From Lichenibacterium ramalinae (GTDB taxonomy: Bacteria; Pseudomonadota; Alphaproteobacteria; Rhizobiales; Beijerinckiaceae), in assembly GCF_004137085.1 (NCBI RefSeq), contig NZ_QYBC01000012.1:62001-126000 (forward strand): a stretch of DNA of 64,000 bases. Reading direction: 5' to 3'. Under the pieces are notes generated by a model, which was not told the DNA's origin, made no database searches, and saw only the letters and a list, made by a program, of their open reading frames with translations. The position numbers and the translations under genes are program-made. Shown in pieces: positions 1-8,680 of the stretch. The first letter of the stretch is position 1; each line of letters opens with the position of its first letter.

Positions 1-1
1 G

Positions 2-973
2 CTGCGCAACGGTCGGCCGCTCGGCCAGGGCGTCGACTGGCACCAGGTGTGGAGCGTCCTCCTGTCGCTCCTGGTGTCGCCGATCCTGGGGTTCGGCCTC
101 GCCATGGCGGCCTTCTGGCTGCTGAAGCGGACGGTGCACGACCAGCACCTCTACGAGCCGCCCAAGGAGGAGAAGCCCCCGATCTGGTGGATGCGCGGCA
201 TCCTCATCCTCACCTGCACGGGCGTGTCCTTCGCCCACGGCACCAACGACGGCCAGAAGAGCATCGGCCTCATCATGCTGACCATCATCGGCCTGTTCCC
301 GGCGAGCTACGCCCTGAACACCGCCATGACGGGCGACGAACTGCACCGGATCGCCGGCGACATGCCCACGGCGGCCGACCTCATCGGCCGCTACGGCGAC
401 GACCGCCGGCAGCTCGGCGTGACGGCGGCACAGGCGATCGGCGCAGGCTTCGGCCGCGCCTCGGCCGGCACCGCCCTCCCGGAACCGGAGCGCCCCGCCC
501 TGCGCAACGACATGAACCTCGTGCTGGCGGAGCTGAAGACGGCCGGCGAGGCCAAGGGCATCGCGGCGCCCGACAAGGCGCGGGCCCACGAGATCCACGA
601 GACCCTGATGGGCACGGCCCAGTACGTGCCCTGGTGGGTGCGGGTCCTCAGCGCGGTCTGCCTCGGCGCCGGCACGATGATCGGCTACAAGCGGATCGTG
701 ACCACCCTGGGGGAGCGGCTCGGCAAGCAGCATCTCGCCCCGGCCCAGGGCGCCGCCGCCGAGATCGTGGCGGCGGGGCTGATCGGCGGCGCCGGGTTCA
801 GCGGCTTCCCGGTCTCCACCACCCATGTCGTCACCGGCGGCATCGCCGGCACGATGGTGGGCTCGGGCGCCGGCATCCAGCCCGCGACGCTGAAGCGGAT
901 CGCCGCCGCCTGGGTGCTGACCCTGCCCGCCACGGTGGCGATCTCGGCGGGGATCTTCTACCTCCTGTCGTGA
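2..973 (+). CDS. PiT-family inorganic phosphate transporter, 3' part
   Basis: This is the C-terminal part of a low-affinity phosphate/cation symporter of the inner membrane; the reading frame is already open at the left edge, so the N-terminus lies outside the window and the GTG at 47 is only an internal valine. Two diagnostic PiT segments are visible: a FAHGTNDGQKSIG block around residues 75-90 of the visible part, and a GFPVSTTHVVTGGIAGTMVG block near the C-terminus. Hydrophobic helices flank both blocks, and a hydrophilic loop of about 120 residues lies between them, as is usual in this family. No PhoU-like partner gene is visible, but it could lie upstream of the window. Confidence 0.9.
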   Translation: MRNGRPLGQGVDWHQVWSVLLSLLVSPILGFGLAMAAFWLLKRTVHDQHLYEPPKEEKPPIWWMRGILILTCTGVSFAHGTNDGQKSIGLIMLTIIGLFPASYALNTAMTGDELHRIAGDMPTAADLIGRYGDDRRQLGVTAAQAIGAGFGRASAGTALPEPERPALRNDMNLVLAELKTAGEAKGIAAPDKARAHEIHETLMGTAQYVPWWVRVLSAVCLGAGTMIGYKRIVTTLGERLGKQHLAPAQGAAAEIVAAGLIGGAGFSGFPVSTTHVVTGGIAGTMVGSGAGIQPATLKRIAAAWVLTLPATVAISAGIFYLLS

Positions 974-1064
974 GGCTCCGCCCGCGGGCTGCGGCCGCCT
1001 TTGCGCCGGGCTGCGAAGCGGTCTATGCGAGGCGCCAGGCTCCACTGAATGCAGGTTCGAACGG

Positions 1065-1304
1065 ATGCGGATCACCCTAGCGTCGGCCATCGCGGCCCTG
1101 GCTCTGCTGGCCCCCGGCATGGCTTTGGCCGACATCTCGACCGATACGGTGCGGCAGAAGGCCGAACAAGCCTGCTACGACGACGTCAACAAGCTGTGCG
1201 GCGATGCCATTCCGGACGAGGACAAGATCAAGGCCTGCATGAAGGTGAACCGGGCCCAGCTCAGCCCGAAATGCCGATCGGTGTTCGACGCCAACGTCAG
1301 GTGA
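1065..1304 (+). CDS. Small secreted cysteine-containing protein
   Basis: A 79-residue protein with a clear signal peptide (short basic start, hydrophobic core, cleavage likely after AMA-LA around residue 22). The mature part of about 57 residues has four cysteines in a C-x8-C-x13-C-x10-C type pattern (KLCGDAIPDED, KACMKVN, SPKCRS), which recalls the cysteine-rich repeats of GLG1/FGFR-type domains found in small alphaproteobacterial periplasmic proteins. Two disulfides in the periplasm are likely. No enzymatic motif is visible and the function is unknown. A strong GC hairpin directly after the stop codon suggests a monocistronic transcript. Confidence 0.7.
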   Translation: MRITLASAIAALALLAPGMALADISTDTVRQKAEQACYDDVNKLCGDAIPDEDKIKACMKVNRAQLSPKCRSVFDANVR

Positions 1305-1309
1305 CCGGC

Positions 1310-1333
1310 GGCCGGCGGGCAGGCCCGCCGGCC
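1310..1333 (+). terminator. GC-rich hairpin after the small Cys protein gene
   Basis: A perfect 11-bp inverted repeat (1310-1320 with 1323-1333, GGCCGGCGGGC and its complement) begins six bases after the stop codon at 1304. No T-run follows directly; TCTTT occurs about 20 bases later. It is probably a terminator or 3'-end stabiliser. Confidence 0.45.
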
Positions 1334-1416
1334 ACCACCCAGCCCATCTTTCCGAGACGGAACGCAGGCGGAGTCGCGCGGGGCGACGCGGGCCGTCCTG
1401 CCGAGGGAGACGCGCC

Positions 1417-2427
1417 ATGGCATGGGATACCGACGAGGGCCGGCACGAGTTCGGCGACCTGACGCTGCAGTCCGGCGCGGTGCTGCCCGGGGCCCGGCTG
1501 TCCTGGAGGAGCTACGGCACGCTGGCGCCCGACCGGTCCAACGTCGTTCTGTTCCCGACCAGCTATTCCGCCCAGGCCGCCGACCAGGACTGGCTGATCG
1601 CGCCGGACGGCATCCTCGACCCGACGCGCTGGTTCATCGTCGTGCCCGACATGTTCGGCAACGGCCTGTCGTCGAGCCCCTCCAACACGCCTGCCTACCC
1701 GGCGCTGGTCACGACGGCCGACAACGTGCTGGCGCAGCGCCGCTTCCTGATCGAGCGGTTCGGGATCGACAGGCTCGCCTGCGCCTACGGCTTCTCCATG
1801 GGGGCCCAGCAGAGCTACCACTGGGCGGCGCTGTTCCCCGAGGCCGTGGAGCGGGCCATCGTGGTCTGCGGCAGCGCCCGGACGGCCGAGCACAACAAGG
1901 TCTTCCTGCTTTCGCTGCTGGCGACGCTGGAAGCGGCGCCCGAGCATATCGGGGGCGGTCGCTTCTCGGCCGAACCCGTGGCGGCGCTGCGGGCCTTCGC
2001 CCGCATCTACGCCGCCTGGGCCATGAGCCAGGACTGGTACCGGGCCGGACTGCACCTGTCCTCCACCGGGGCGGCGACGCTGGACGAGTTCCTCGACCAA
2101 CACTGGGCGCCGGGCTTCACGCGTCGGCGGGCCGCCGACCTCTATGCCCAGGCGATGACCTGGCTGCACGGTGACATCGCCGCCGACCCGCGCTACGGCG
2201 GGGACCTGACGGCGGCGCTCGGCGCCATCACGGCCCGGGTGCTGCTCCTGCCCTCGCGCACCGACCTCTACTTCCCGGTCGCCGACAATGCCGCGGAGAT
2301 GGCGCATCTCCGCCATGCCGAGCTGCGGCCCATCCCCTCCATCTGGGGCCACCGTGCCGGCAACCCGGTGGGCGAGCCGGAAGCCCGCGCCTTCCTGCGG
2401 AAGGCCGTGGCGGACTGGCTGGGCTGA
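1417..2427 (+). CDS. Alpha/beta hydrolase of the homoserine O-acetyltransferase (MetX)-like family
   Basis: A 336-residue alpha/beta-fold protein. The nucleophile elbow GFSMGAQQ lies near residue 128, the acid is probably the Asp of LPSRTDLYF near residue 285, and the base is the His of SIWGHRAGNP near residue 312, so the Ser-Asp-His triad is complete. The overall pattern (LSWRSYGTL, FPTSYS, VVPDMFGNGLSSSPSN) is that of the MetX-like branch annotated as alpha/beta hydrolases. It is shorter than true homoserine acetyltransferases, and it is not next to metW or other methionine genes. The ATG is preceded by a purine-rich CGAGGGAGA site. The acyl substrate cannot be assigned. Confidence 0.8.
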   Translation: MAWDTDEGRHEFGDLTLQSGAVLPGARLSWRSYGTLAPDRSNVVLFPTSYSAQAADQDWLIAPDGILDPTRWFIVVPDMFGNGLSSSPSNTPAYPALVTTADNVLAQRRFLIERFGIDRLACAYGFSMGAQQSYHWAALFPEAVERAIVVCGSARTAEHNKVFLLSLLATLEAAPEHIGGGRFSAEPVAALRAFARIYAAWAMSQDWYRAGLHLSSTGAATLDEFLDQHWAPGFTRRRAADLYAQAMTWLHGDIAADPRYGGDLTAALGAITARVLLLPSRTDLYFPVADNAAEMAHLRHAELRPIPSIWGHRAGNPVGEPEARAFLRKAVADWLG

Positions 2428-2552
2428 CGGCTCACGCGTTCCCGGCGTCGAACCGGAACAGAACTGTCGCGTTGGCAGCGGAACCCGTGGCGCGCGAGCG
2501 CCGCTTCCGCTCCCCGGCCCGTGCCGGTTCGAGCCCGACCCGCGAGGATCCC

Positions 2553-3671
2553 GTGAGCCACGCCGACAGTCCCGTGCTGCAGCCCACCCGTCTGGGCGAC
2601 CTCCAGCTGAAGAACCGCATCGTCATGGCGCCGCTGACGCGCAGCCGCTCCTCGACCGAGGGCGTGCCGCCCGACTATGCCGCCGACTATTATGCCCAGC
2701 GCGCCTCGGCAGGGCTCATCATCTCCGAGGCCACCAACATCTCGCCGCAGGGCGTCGGGTATGCCTATACGCCGGGGATCTGGTCGGAGGCGCAGGTGGC
2801 GTCCTGGTCGCGGATCACCGAGACGGTGCATCGCAACGGCGGCGTGATCTTCCTCCAGCTCTGGCACACGGGCCGCATCTCGCATCCCGACGTGCAGCCC
2901 GGCGGGCAGCTCCCGGTCTCGGCCTCGGCGATCGCCCCCAAGGGCCAGGCCTTCACCGAAAGCGGCATGAAGGACCACGTCACGCCCCGCGCGCTCGAGA
3001 CGGACGAGATCCCCGGCATCGTCGAGGACTACCGGCGCGCCGCCACCAATGCCCGCCGGGCCGGCTTCGACGGCGTCGAGGTCCATTCGGCGAACAACTA
3101 CCTGCTCGAACAGTTCGTGCGCGATTCCACGAACCGCCGCACCGACCGCTACGGCGGCTCGATCGAGAACCGCCTGCGCTTCCCGCTCGAGGCCGTGCGG
3201 GCCGTGATCGACGCCTGGGGCGGCCCGCAGCGGGTCGGCATCCGGCTGTCGCCCGCCACGACGCAGCCCGGCGAGACGCCCCTGGACAGCACCACCCACG
3301 CCACCTACGGCGCCTATGTGGACGCGCTGTCGGGGCTCGGCCTGCTCTACATCCACACGATCGAGGGCGTGACGCAGCAGACCCGCGACGTGCCCGAGGG
3401 CGTCGACTTCGCCGACCTGCGGCGGAGGTTTAGCGGCGCCTACATGTCCAACAACCAGCTGACGCTGGACCTCGCCGCGGCGGAGCTGGCCGAGGGCAAG
3501 GCCGACCTCTTCTCCTTCGGCCGGCCCTTCATCGCCAACCCGGACCTCGTCCACCGCCTCGCCATCGGGGGCCCGCTCGCCGACGCGCCCAAGCCCACCT
3601 GGTACGGCGGGGACTTCCACGGCTATTCCGATTGGCCCGGCATGGAAGGCCTGGTCGCGGTCCAGCGCTGA
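2553..3671 (+). CDS. Old Yellow Enzyme family alkene reductase (NemA-like)
   Basis: A 372-residue FMN-dependent ene-reductase that would reduce activated C=C bonds or nitro compounds with NAD(P)H in the cytosol. The family hallmarks are present in order: an N-terminal QPTRLGDLQLKNRIVMAPLT block, LQLWHTGRISHP, the substrate-binding pair in VHSANNYL (His and Asn two residues apart), then RTDRYGGSIENR and the C-terminal FSFGRPFIANPDLV phosphate-binding segment. The frame is open upstream, but homologues begin near here and the GTG at 2553 follows a GAGGA-like site, so this start was chosen. The length matches NemA (about 365 residues). Confidence 0.9.
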   Translation: MSHADSPVLQPTRLGDLQLKNRIVMAPLTRSRSSTEGVPPDYAADYYAQRASAGLIISEATNISPQGVGYAYTPGIWSEAQVASWSRITETVHRNGGVIFLQLWHTGRISHPDVQPGGQLPVSASAIAPKGQAFTESGMKDHVTPRALETDEIPGIVEDYRRAATNARRAGFDGVEVHSANNYLLEQFVRDSTNRRTDRYGGSIENRLRFPLEAVRAVIDAWGGPQRVGIRLSPATTQPGETPLDSTTHATYGAYVDALSGLGLLYIHTIEGVTQQTRDVPEGVDFADLRRRFSGAYMSNNQLTLDLAAAELAEGKADLFSFGRPFIANPDLVHRLAIGGPLADAPKPTWYGGDFHGYSDWPGMEGLVAVQR

Positions 3672-3685
3672 GGAACCGCGGCGGC

Positions 3686-3715
3686 CGGCCCATCGTCGGT
3701 GACGACCATGGGCCG
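3686..3715 (+). terminator. Possible terminator hairpin after the ene-reductase gene
   Basis: An 8-bp perfect inverted repeat (CGGCCCAT at 3686-3693 with its complement at 3708-3715) starts 15 bases after the stop codon, and further pairing inside the loop is possible. There is no U-tract, so this is a weak call. Confidence 0.3.
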
Positions 3716-3846
3716 CACCGACCTCTCCGCCGCGAAATCCGATGGTGCCGCAACCGCGCCCATGTCCTAGGATAGTGAGGCTCGGACGCCCCCAGTCGGG
3801 GCGGACGCGGGCTCTAGTGCGCCCGCGCCGACGGAGAAGCCCCCAG

Positions 3847-4110
3847 ATGGTGGACAGCGAGTTGTTCAGCGCGCTCCGTGTGAGAGGGCGGCTGGAGGCG
3901 ATCGCCCGGACCATCGCGGAAGCCAGGGTGACGGGCGACGTCTATGCGAGCCTCGATGCCGTGGAACATGCGCTTCTGGCCGTGATGGACGAGGTGGCCG
4001 AGATCGCCCAGGCGGTCGCCGACACACAGGCGCGCGTCGCCGACGAGCCCGCGGGACTCGGCGGCTGGGTGCGCCGCCTGGCCGCGTTCCGGTCGTCCGA
4101 CACGGCCTGA
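3847..4110 (+). CDS. Small helical protein of unknown function
   Basis: An 87-residue protein read from an ATG at 3847 that follows a GGAGAAG Shine-Dalgarno site at 3834-3840. The first 70 residues look amphipathic and largely alpha-helical (many Ala, Glu, Val and Arg, no Cys, no Pro until residue 68), with no signal peptide or membrane segment. GC-rich third positions and the ribosome site support it as a real gene. It converges with the next gene, with only 12 bases between the stop codons. I do not recognise a family. Confidence 0.6.
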   Translation: MVDSELFSALRVRGRLEAIARTIAEARVTGDVYASLDAVEHALLAVMDEVAEIAQAVADTQARVADEPAGLGGWVRRLAAFRSSDTA

Positions 4111-4122
4111 ACCGGGGCCGGG

Positions 4123-7089
4123 TCAGGCCGCGGCGTCGAGATGGGCCAGGATGGCCTCGACGGGATGGCGCGGCCGGAACCCCGCGAAGCGCTCGGTCTG
4201 GCAGCGGCAGGAGAAACCCGTCGCCAGCATCCGGGCCGGGTCGTCGCCGAGCTTCGGCCGCCAACCGATATCGAAGATGCGGCGCGACAGGCCGGCCTGT
4301 TCGGCCTGGTGGCCGAAGAGGCCCGCCATGCCGCAGCAGCCGACCTTGGGGAACCGGGCATCCAGGCCGAAGTGCTTCAGCACCGCCCCCCAGCGGGCCG
4401 CGGTCTCCGGCCGGGCCGTCTTCTCGGTGCAGTGCAGAAGGATATCGAGCGCGCCGCCGCCGCTGGGCCCGGCCGGGATACGGCCCGCTAGGATCTCTTC
4501 GGCCAGGAAACCGTCGAGGGCCAGCACGGAGCCAGAGGCCGATAATGCGGAATATTCCGCATATTCCTTATATTCGCCGTCGTAGAGAAGGCCGGTGGCG
4601 GCGTCCAGGCTGACGACCGGCACGCCTGCGGCCGACAGCCGGCTCCGTTCGCGTTCGGCAGCGCGCGCCACCGCGCCGAATGCCCGCTCGAGGCCGAGCA
4701 CCTGGAGGGCCTTGCCGTTGGGCCGGATGTCAGAAACGGTGACGCAGTAGCCCAGGCGTTCCAGCAGCCGCCCGGCGGCATCGATCACGGTGCCGTCGAA
4801 GGTGCCGAGGAAGCTGTCCCGCAGCAGGACCACGCGCGGCCCCTCGCCAGCCGGCCGCGGGCGCCAGCGCGTCGGCGCGGGATGCGGCAGGTCGACGAGG
4901 CCGAAGCCATCGCGCAGCAGCCGCACGGCTAGTGGCAGGCGCATGACGATGCTGGCGAGCGCCGGCATGTGCCGCACCAGGGCCAGGCCCGCCTCCAGGT
5001 GGCGCAGCAGGCGGTCGCGCCGGGGCCGGGGGCGGTTCGCGTAATAGCGGGCCAGGAACCGGGACCGCATCGTCGGCACGTCGACCTTGACGGGACAGAG
5101 GCTCGCGCAGGCCTTGCAGGACAGGCAGGTGTCGAGCGACGCCTTGGTCTCGGCCTCGACGGCCGCGAGTTCCGCCGCCACGGGTCGCCCCCGCTCGGCC
5201 TCGGCGCTGAGGCGCGCCCAGGCGCGCAGCAGGGTCGCCCGCCCCTTGGGTGACTGCACGCGGTCGCGCGTCGCGTGGTAGGACGGGCACATGGCGTCGA
5301 AGTCGTCCCAGCTGTGGCAGGCGGCATTGCCGTTGCAGCTGACCGCGCGATCGACCCCGGCACGGCGGGTCTCGTCGATGAGGCGGTCGTAGGCGCCACG
5401 CACCGGAACGGCATCGATACGGTCGATGGGGCCGCCGAGTGCCGGGGATGCGAGCTTCCCGGGGTTGAAGATGTTGTCGGGATCGAAGGCGAGCTTGATG
5501 CGGCAGAGCTCGTCATAGAGGACAGGGCCGAAGAACAGCGGCGAGAACTCGCCGCGGTAGCCGCGCCCGTGCTCGCCCCAGAGCAGCCCGCCGTGGCGCT
5601 TCACCAGCGCGGCGACCTCGTCCGATATGATGCGGATCATCGCCTCGTCGGCAGGGTCGGCCATGTCGAGCGAGGGACGGACGTGCAGGCAGCCGACGTC
5701 GGCATGGCCGTACATGCCATAGCCGAGCCCGTGCCGGTCGAGGATGGCGCGGAACTCCGCGACATAGTCGGCGAGGCGCTCGGGCGGCACCGCCGTATCC
5801 TCCACGAAGGCCGTGCCCTGGCGGCGCGAGCCCTCGACGGCGCCGAGCCGGCCCATGAGGCCGACGGACTTTTCCCGCAGTGTCCAGAGCTGCGCCATTT
5901 CGGCCGCTCCCGAGACCCGCGTCCAGTCCATGGCGGGGTGGGGCGAGTCGGCCAGGAGGGCGACGCAGCGGTCGGCGGCCCGGGCCAACGCATCCGCATC
6001 GTCGCCGACGAATTCGATGACGTTGAGGCCGCGCACCGGGGCCGCCGCCGGGCCGCCCAGCACCGCCTCGAGCCCGGTCCAGATGACGTCGCGGCTCGCC
6101 AGCTCCAGCACCTTGTCGTCGAGGATCTCGATGGCGAGCGGCTCGGCGGCCAGGAGATGCTGGACGTCGCGCAGCGCGGCGTCGAAAGCGGCGTAGCGGG
6201 CCACGATCAGCAGCCGGTGCCGGGGAAGGCGCGTCAGCCGCAGCGTGGCCGCCTTGGTGACGGCCAGCGTGCCCTCGGACCCGGCGAGCAGCCGGATCAT
6301 GTCGAGGCGGCCGTCGGGGCGGGTCACGCCCTGGAGGTTGTAGCCGGTGAGCCCGCGGTTCATGGCCGGGAAGGTTTCGGCGATGAGCCCGGCGTGTTCC
6401 GTCACGACGCGCAGCACCTCGGCATGGGCCTCGCCCAGGATGCCGCCCGCCGCCACGACGGCGTCGAACTCGGCGGGAGCCAGCGGGCGCAGGCTGGCCT
6501 CCGAACCGTCCGACAGGACCACGTCGAGGGCCTCGACGTGGTCGGAGGTGCGGCCGTAGAGGCGCGATCCCTTGCCGGAGGCGTCGGTGGCGATCATGCC
6601 GCCGAGCGTGGCCCGGGTCGCCGTCGAGACGGCCGGCGGGAAGAAGAGGCCGTGCGGCTTCAGGAAGGCGTTCAGCTGGTCCAGCACGACGCCGGGCTCG
6701 ACGACCACGCGCCCGGCCGCGACGTCGAGCGACAGGATGCGGTTCATGTGCCGCGATAGGTCGAGCACGACGCCCGTCGTGAGCGACTGGCCGTTGGTGC
6801 CGGTGCCGCCCCCGCGCGGCGACAGGGCGAGGCCCGGGACGGCGCGGACGGCCCTGACGGCGGCAACGACGTCTGCGCCGGTGCGGGGGTGAAGCACCGC
6901 AGACGGCATGACCTGGTAGATGCTGTTGTCGGTGGCGGCCACGAGGCGCGGCCCGATCCCCTCCTCCACGTCGCCGCCGAAGCCTTCGTGGCCGAGGGCA
7001 TGGCGCAGCGCCGCGCCCGCCGCCCCGGCGGGGGCGACTGCAGGGGCGATGGTGGAATCGCGATCGAGCGTGGTCACCTGCTCGTTCAC
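4123..7089 (-). CDS. YdiJ-like FAD-linked oxidase with 4Fe-4S and CCG domains
   Basis: A 988-residue fused flavin/iron-sulfur dehydrogenase of the D-2-hydroxyacid (D-2-hydroxyglutarate/D-lactate) type. Order of domains: PCMH-type FAD-binding domain (residues about 60-280, LSPRGGGTGTNGQSL), FAD-oxidase C-terminal domain (about 290-560, GHADVGCLHVRPSLD, GEHGRGYRGE), a Cys-rich segment near 583-605, a 4Fe-4S motif CLSCKACASLCP near 655-668, and a C-terminal CCG-type region ending in KVGCCGMAG near 918. The length is close to E. coli YdiJ (about 1018). The GTG start at 7089 was chosen because GAGGAGG sits five bases before it; the frame is open for 39 more codons upstream. Residues near 840 hold an odd EYKEYAEYS stretch encoded by an AT-rich patch. 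Confidence 0.88.
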   Translation of the reverse strand: MNEQVTTLDRDSTIAPAVAPAGAAGAALRHALGHEGFGGDVEEGIGPRLVAATDNSIYQVMPSAVLHPRTGADVVAAVRAVRAVPGLALSPRGGGTGTNGQSLTTGVVLDLSRHMNRILSLDVAAGRVVVEPGVVLDQLNAFLKPHGLFFPPAVSTATRATLGGMIATDASGKGSRLYGRTSDHVEALDVVLSDGSEASLRPLAPAEFDAVVAAGGILGEAHAEVLRVVTEHAGLIAETFPAMNRGLTGYNLQGVTRPDGRLDMIRLLAGSEGTLAVTKAATLRLTRLPRHRLLIVARYAAFDAALRDVQHLLAAEPLAIEILDDKVLELASRDVIWTGLEAVLGGPAAAPVRGLNVIEFVGDDADALARAADRCVALLADSPHPAMDWTRVSGAAEMAQLWTLREKSVGLMGRLGAVEGSRRQGTAFVEDTAVPPERLADYVAEFRAILDRHGLGYGMYGHADVGCLHVRPSLDMADPADEAMIRIISDEVAALVKRHGGLLWGEHGRGYRGEFSPLFFGPVLYDELCRIKLAFDPDNIFNPGKLASPALGGPIDRIDAVPVRGAYDRLIDETRRAGVDRAVSCNGNAACHSWDDFDAMCPSYHATRDRVQSPKGRATLLRAWARLSAEAERGRPVAAELAAVEAETKASLDTCLSCKACASLCPVKVDVPTMRSRFLARYYANRPRPRRDRLLRHLEAGLALVRHMPALASIVMRLPLAVRLLRDGFGLVDLPHPAPTRWRPRPAGEGPRVVLLRDSFLGTFDGTVIDAAGRLLERLGYCVTVSDIRPNGKALQVLGLERAFGAVARAAERERSRLSAAGVPVVSLDAATGLLYDGEYKEYAEYSALSASGSVLALDGFLAEEILAGRIPAGPSGGGALDILLHCTEKTARPETAARWGAVLKHFGLDARFPKVGCCGMAGLFGHQAEQAGLSRRIFDIGWRPKLGDDPARMLATGFSCRCQTERFAGFRPRHPVEAILAHLDAAA
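4541..4585. repeat. AT-rich patch with 9-bp near-repeats and a 14-bp palindrome inside the ydiJ-like gene
   Basis: Within a gene of roughly 70% GC, this patch is strikingly AT-rich. It contains the perfect palindrome GCGGAATATTCCGC (4547-4560) and three ATATTC-containing 9-bp near-copies that encode the EYK-EYA-EYS triplet of the protein. It may reflect local triplication of a codon triplet. Confidence 0.5.
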
Positions 7090-7282
7090 TGCGGCCTCCT
7101 CGGGCGTCCTGGAGGCCGCGGCGCGGCGTCCCCGTTGCAGATAGCGGCTCGGGCACGACATCGCAAAGGCATGGGCGGTGATGGGCGCCCCTGCCCCGGG
7201 CGTCATGCCGCCGCGGGCGAGGCTGGACGGCTCAGCGCCGCGGGATGGGCTCGGTCGTGGGGCCGGCGTGCGTCACAGGCCC

Positions 7283-7306
7283 ACGCGCCGTTCCGAGACG
7301 GCGTGT
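7283..7306 (-). terminator. Possible hairpin downstream of the serine protease gene
   Basis: ACGCGCCGT (7283-7291) pairs with ACGGCGTGT (7298-7306) over 9 bp with one G-U pair and a 6-base loop. It lies 23 bases beyond the stop of the minus-strand protease gene. No U-tract follows, so it is a weak terminator call. Confidence 0.3.
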
Positions 7307-7328
7307 GTCGGCGCCAGCGAGACCCAAG

Positions 7329-8396
7329 TCAGTGGCCGGCGGCGAACAGCGTCTGCCCGGCCAGGGCGCCGAGGCGCACGCCCCGTTCGCAGAGCGGGAA
7401 AGCCAGGATGCCGGGATCGACCGCCGCGACGGCGCTCACGGCGCCGCCGACCCCGCCGCCGTCATGGCCCCAGACCACACCTTCGAGAAGGGCCGCCGCC
7501 AGATTGCGGCCTCCGCCATTGTCGCCGAGCCCGGACAGGACATCGGCTGCGATGTCGTCGAAGCCGACCTGCGGTCCGCGCGCGGCGGCATCCTGGCCGA
7601 GCAGCGTCACGATCCGCGACAGGGCTCCGGCCACGGCCGGGTGTGCCGCGATCCCCGGCAGGTCGCCCGCGCCCGCGAGGTCGGCGACGGCGTCGGACGC
7701 GGTGGCGGAAGGCGAAGCGCCGGTCGGGCCGGCCGCCAGGGCCGCGGCGGCCGGGGCCGCGCGATCGATCGCCTCCCAGGCCTGGATCTGCGCCACGTCG
7801 GCAGCGGTCAGGCCGAGGAAATAGCCCGTGGTGCCTTCGGCCGAGGAGACCAGCCCCACGACGGTCGGCACGCCGTCCACCATCTGCCAGACAGGGCCGC
7901 CGCTCGACCCGTGCTGGTCGCCCGTGCCGCCGAGCGCGGTGCCCTGCAGCACGTCGTAGCCCGGCACCTGCGACAGCGTCTCGGCCTGGCTGTCCTGCGC
8001 GCCGCCGGAGGCGACGGGATAGCCCGTGACGGTCGCGGTGCCGCCCCTGAAGCCCGCGCCGAGCGCCATGACGGGTACGTCGGTGATGGGCGTGGCGAGG
8101 TGGATGAGGGCGAAATCGCCCTGCGTGCCGGCGAGATGCGTCCAGTCGGCAGCCGGCATAGCGTGGACGGCGTCGGCGGAGGCCACGCCATGCACCACCG
8201 CGCGATCGTAACCGGCGCTGACCACGGTGTTCAGGGCGAGATGCCCGGCGCCGTCGTAGAGGAGATGGGCGGCGGTCAGCACCTCGTCGGGGGCGATCAG
8301 CACGCCGGACCCTTGTTGGGTCGTCAGGGTGCCGTCCACGAGACTCTGGGCCTGGAGGAACACGACGGCGTCGGTCGCCACGGTGGAAATGCTCAA
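7329..8396 (-). CDS. Trypsin-like serine peptidase (S1 family)
   Basis: A 355-residue protein with a full chymotrypsin-fold catalytic triad: His in LTAAHLLYDG near residue 44, Asp in GDFALIHLA near 94, and Ser in HGSSGGPVWQ near 165. After about residue 200 comes an Ala/Gly-rich C-terminal region without known motif. No signal peptide is seen, which is unusual for this family; export by another route, or a cytosolic role, is open. The in-frame start is a TTG at 8396, since an in-frame TGA lies four codons upstream; a GTG at codon 6 is the alternative. The gene stands alone between gene-free stretches. Confidence 0.75.
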   Translation of the reverse strand: MSISTVATDAVVFLQAQSLVDGTLTTQQGSGVLIAPDEVLTAAHLLYDGAGHLALNTVVSAGYDRAVVHGVASADAVHAMPAADWTHLAGTQGDFALIHLATPITDVPVMALGAGFRGGTATVTGYPVASGGAQDSQAETLSQVPGYDVLQGTALGGTGDQHGSSGGPVWQMVDGVPTVVGLVSSAEGTTGYFLGLTAADVAQIQAWEAIDRAAPAAAALAAGPTGASPSATASDAVADLAGAGDLPGIAAHPAVAGALSRIVTLLGQDAAARGPQVGFDDIAADVLSGLGDNGGGRNLAAALLEGVVWGHDGGGVGGAVSAVAAVDPGILAFPLCERGVRLGALAGQTLFAAGH

Positions 8397-8490
8397 GACC
8401 TGTCATCCGCGCTGGACCGCGCCTCGCGCTCTCCTGATGGGCGAACACGGGACGGCGATCGACGCGCGATTTAAGGCACGGTTGCCGAAC

Positions 8491-8524
8491 CGGTTAAAAT
8501 GTTATGGATGAACACGGTTAAAAT
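8491..8524. promoter_or_regulatory. Direct repeat CGGTTAAAAT upstream of the protease gene
   Basis: Two exact copies of CGGTTAAAAT (8491-8500 and 8515-8524) lie 24 bases apart in an AT-rich island, 95-128 bases upstream of the protease start. The first copy overlaps an AACCGGTT palindrome. The arrangement resembles a tandem operator, but the regulator is unknown. Confidence 0.3.
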
Positions 8525-8680
8525 CGACGGGTCTGAGCTTCGCCGAGGCCGATGATGCCTGGGACGAGGCGCATGATCCGATGCTAACGATGTGGGACGG
8601 CAGCGAACCCGTGCCCGATTGCCCTCCGGAACCACGGAGGACACGCCCTTCATTGTCAAAGGGCCATCGCCCACGAACTC

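Noticed and set aside
1417-2427. True homoserine O-acetyltransferase (metX)
   Set aside because: The fold and triad fit the wider family, but the protein is shorter and has no metW or other methionine-gene neighbour, so the specific activity was not assigned.
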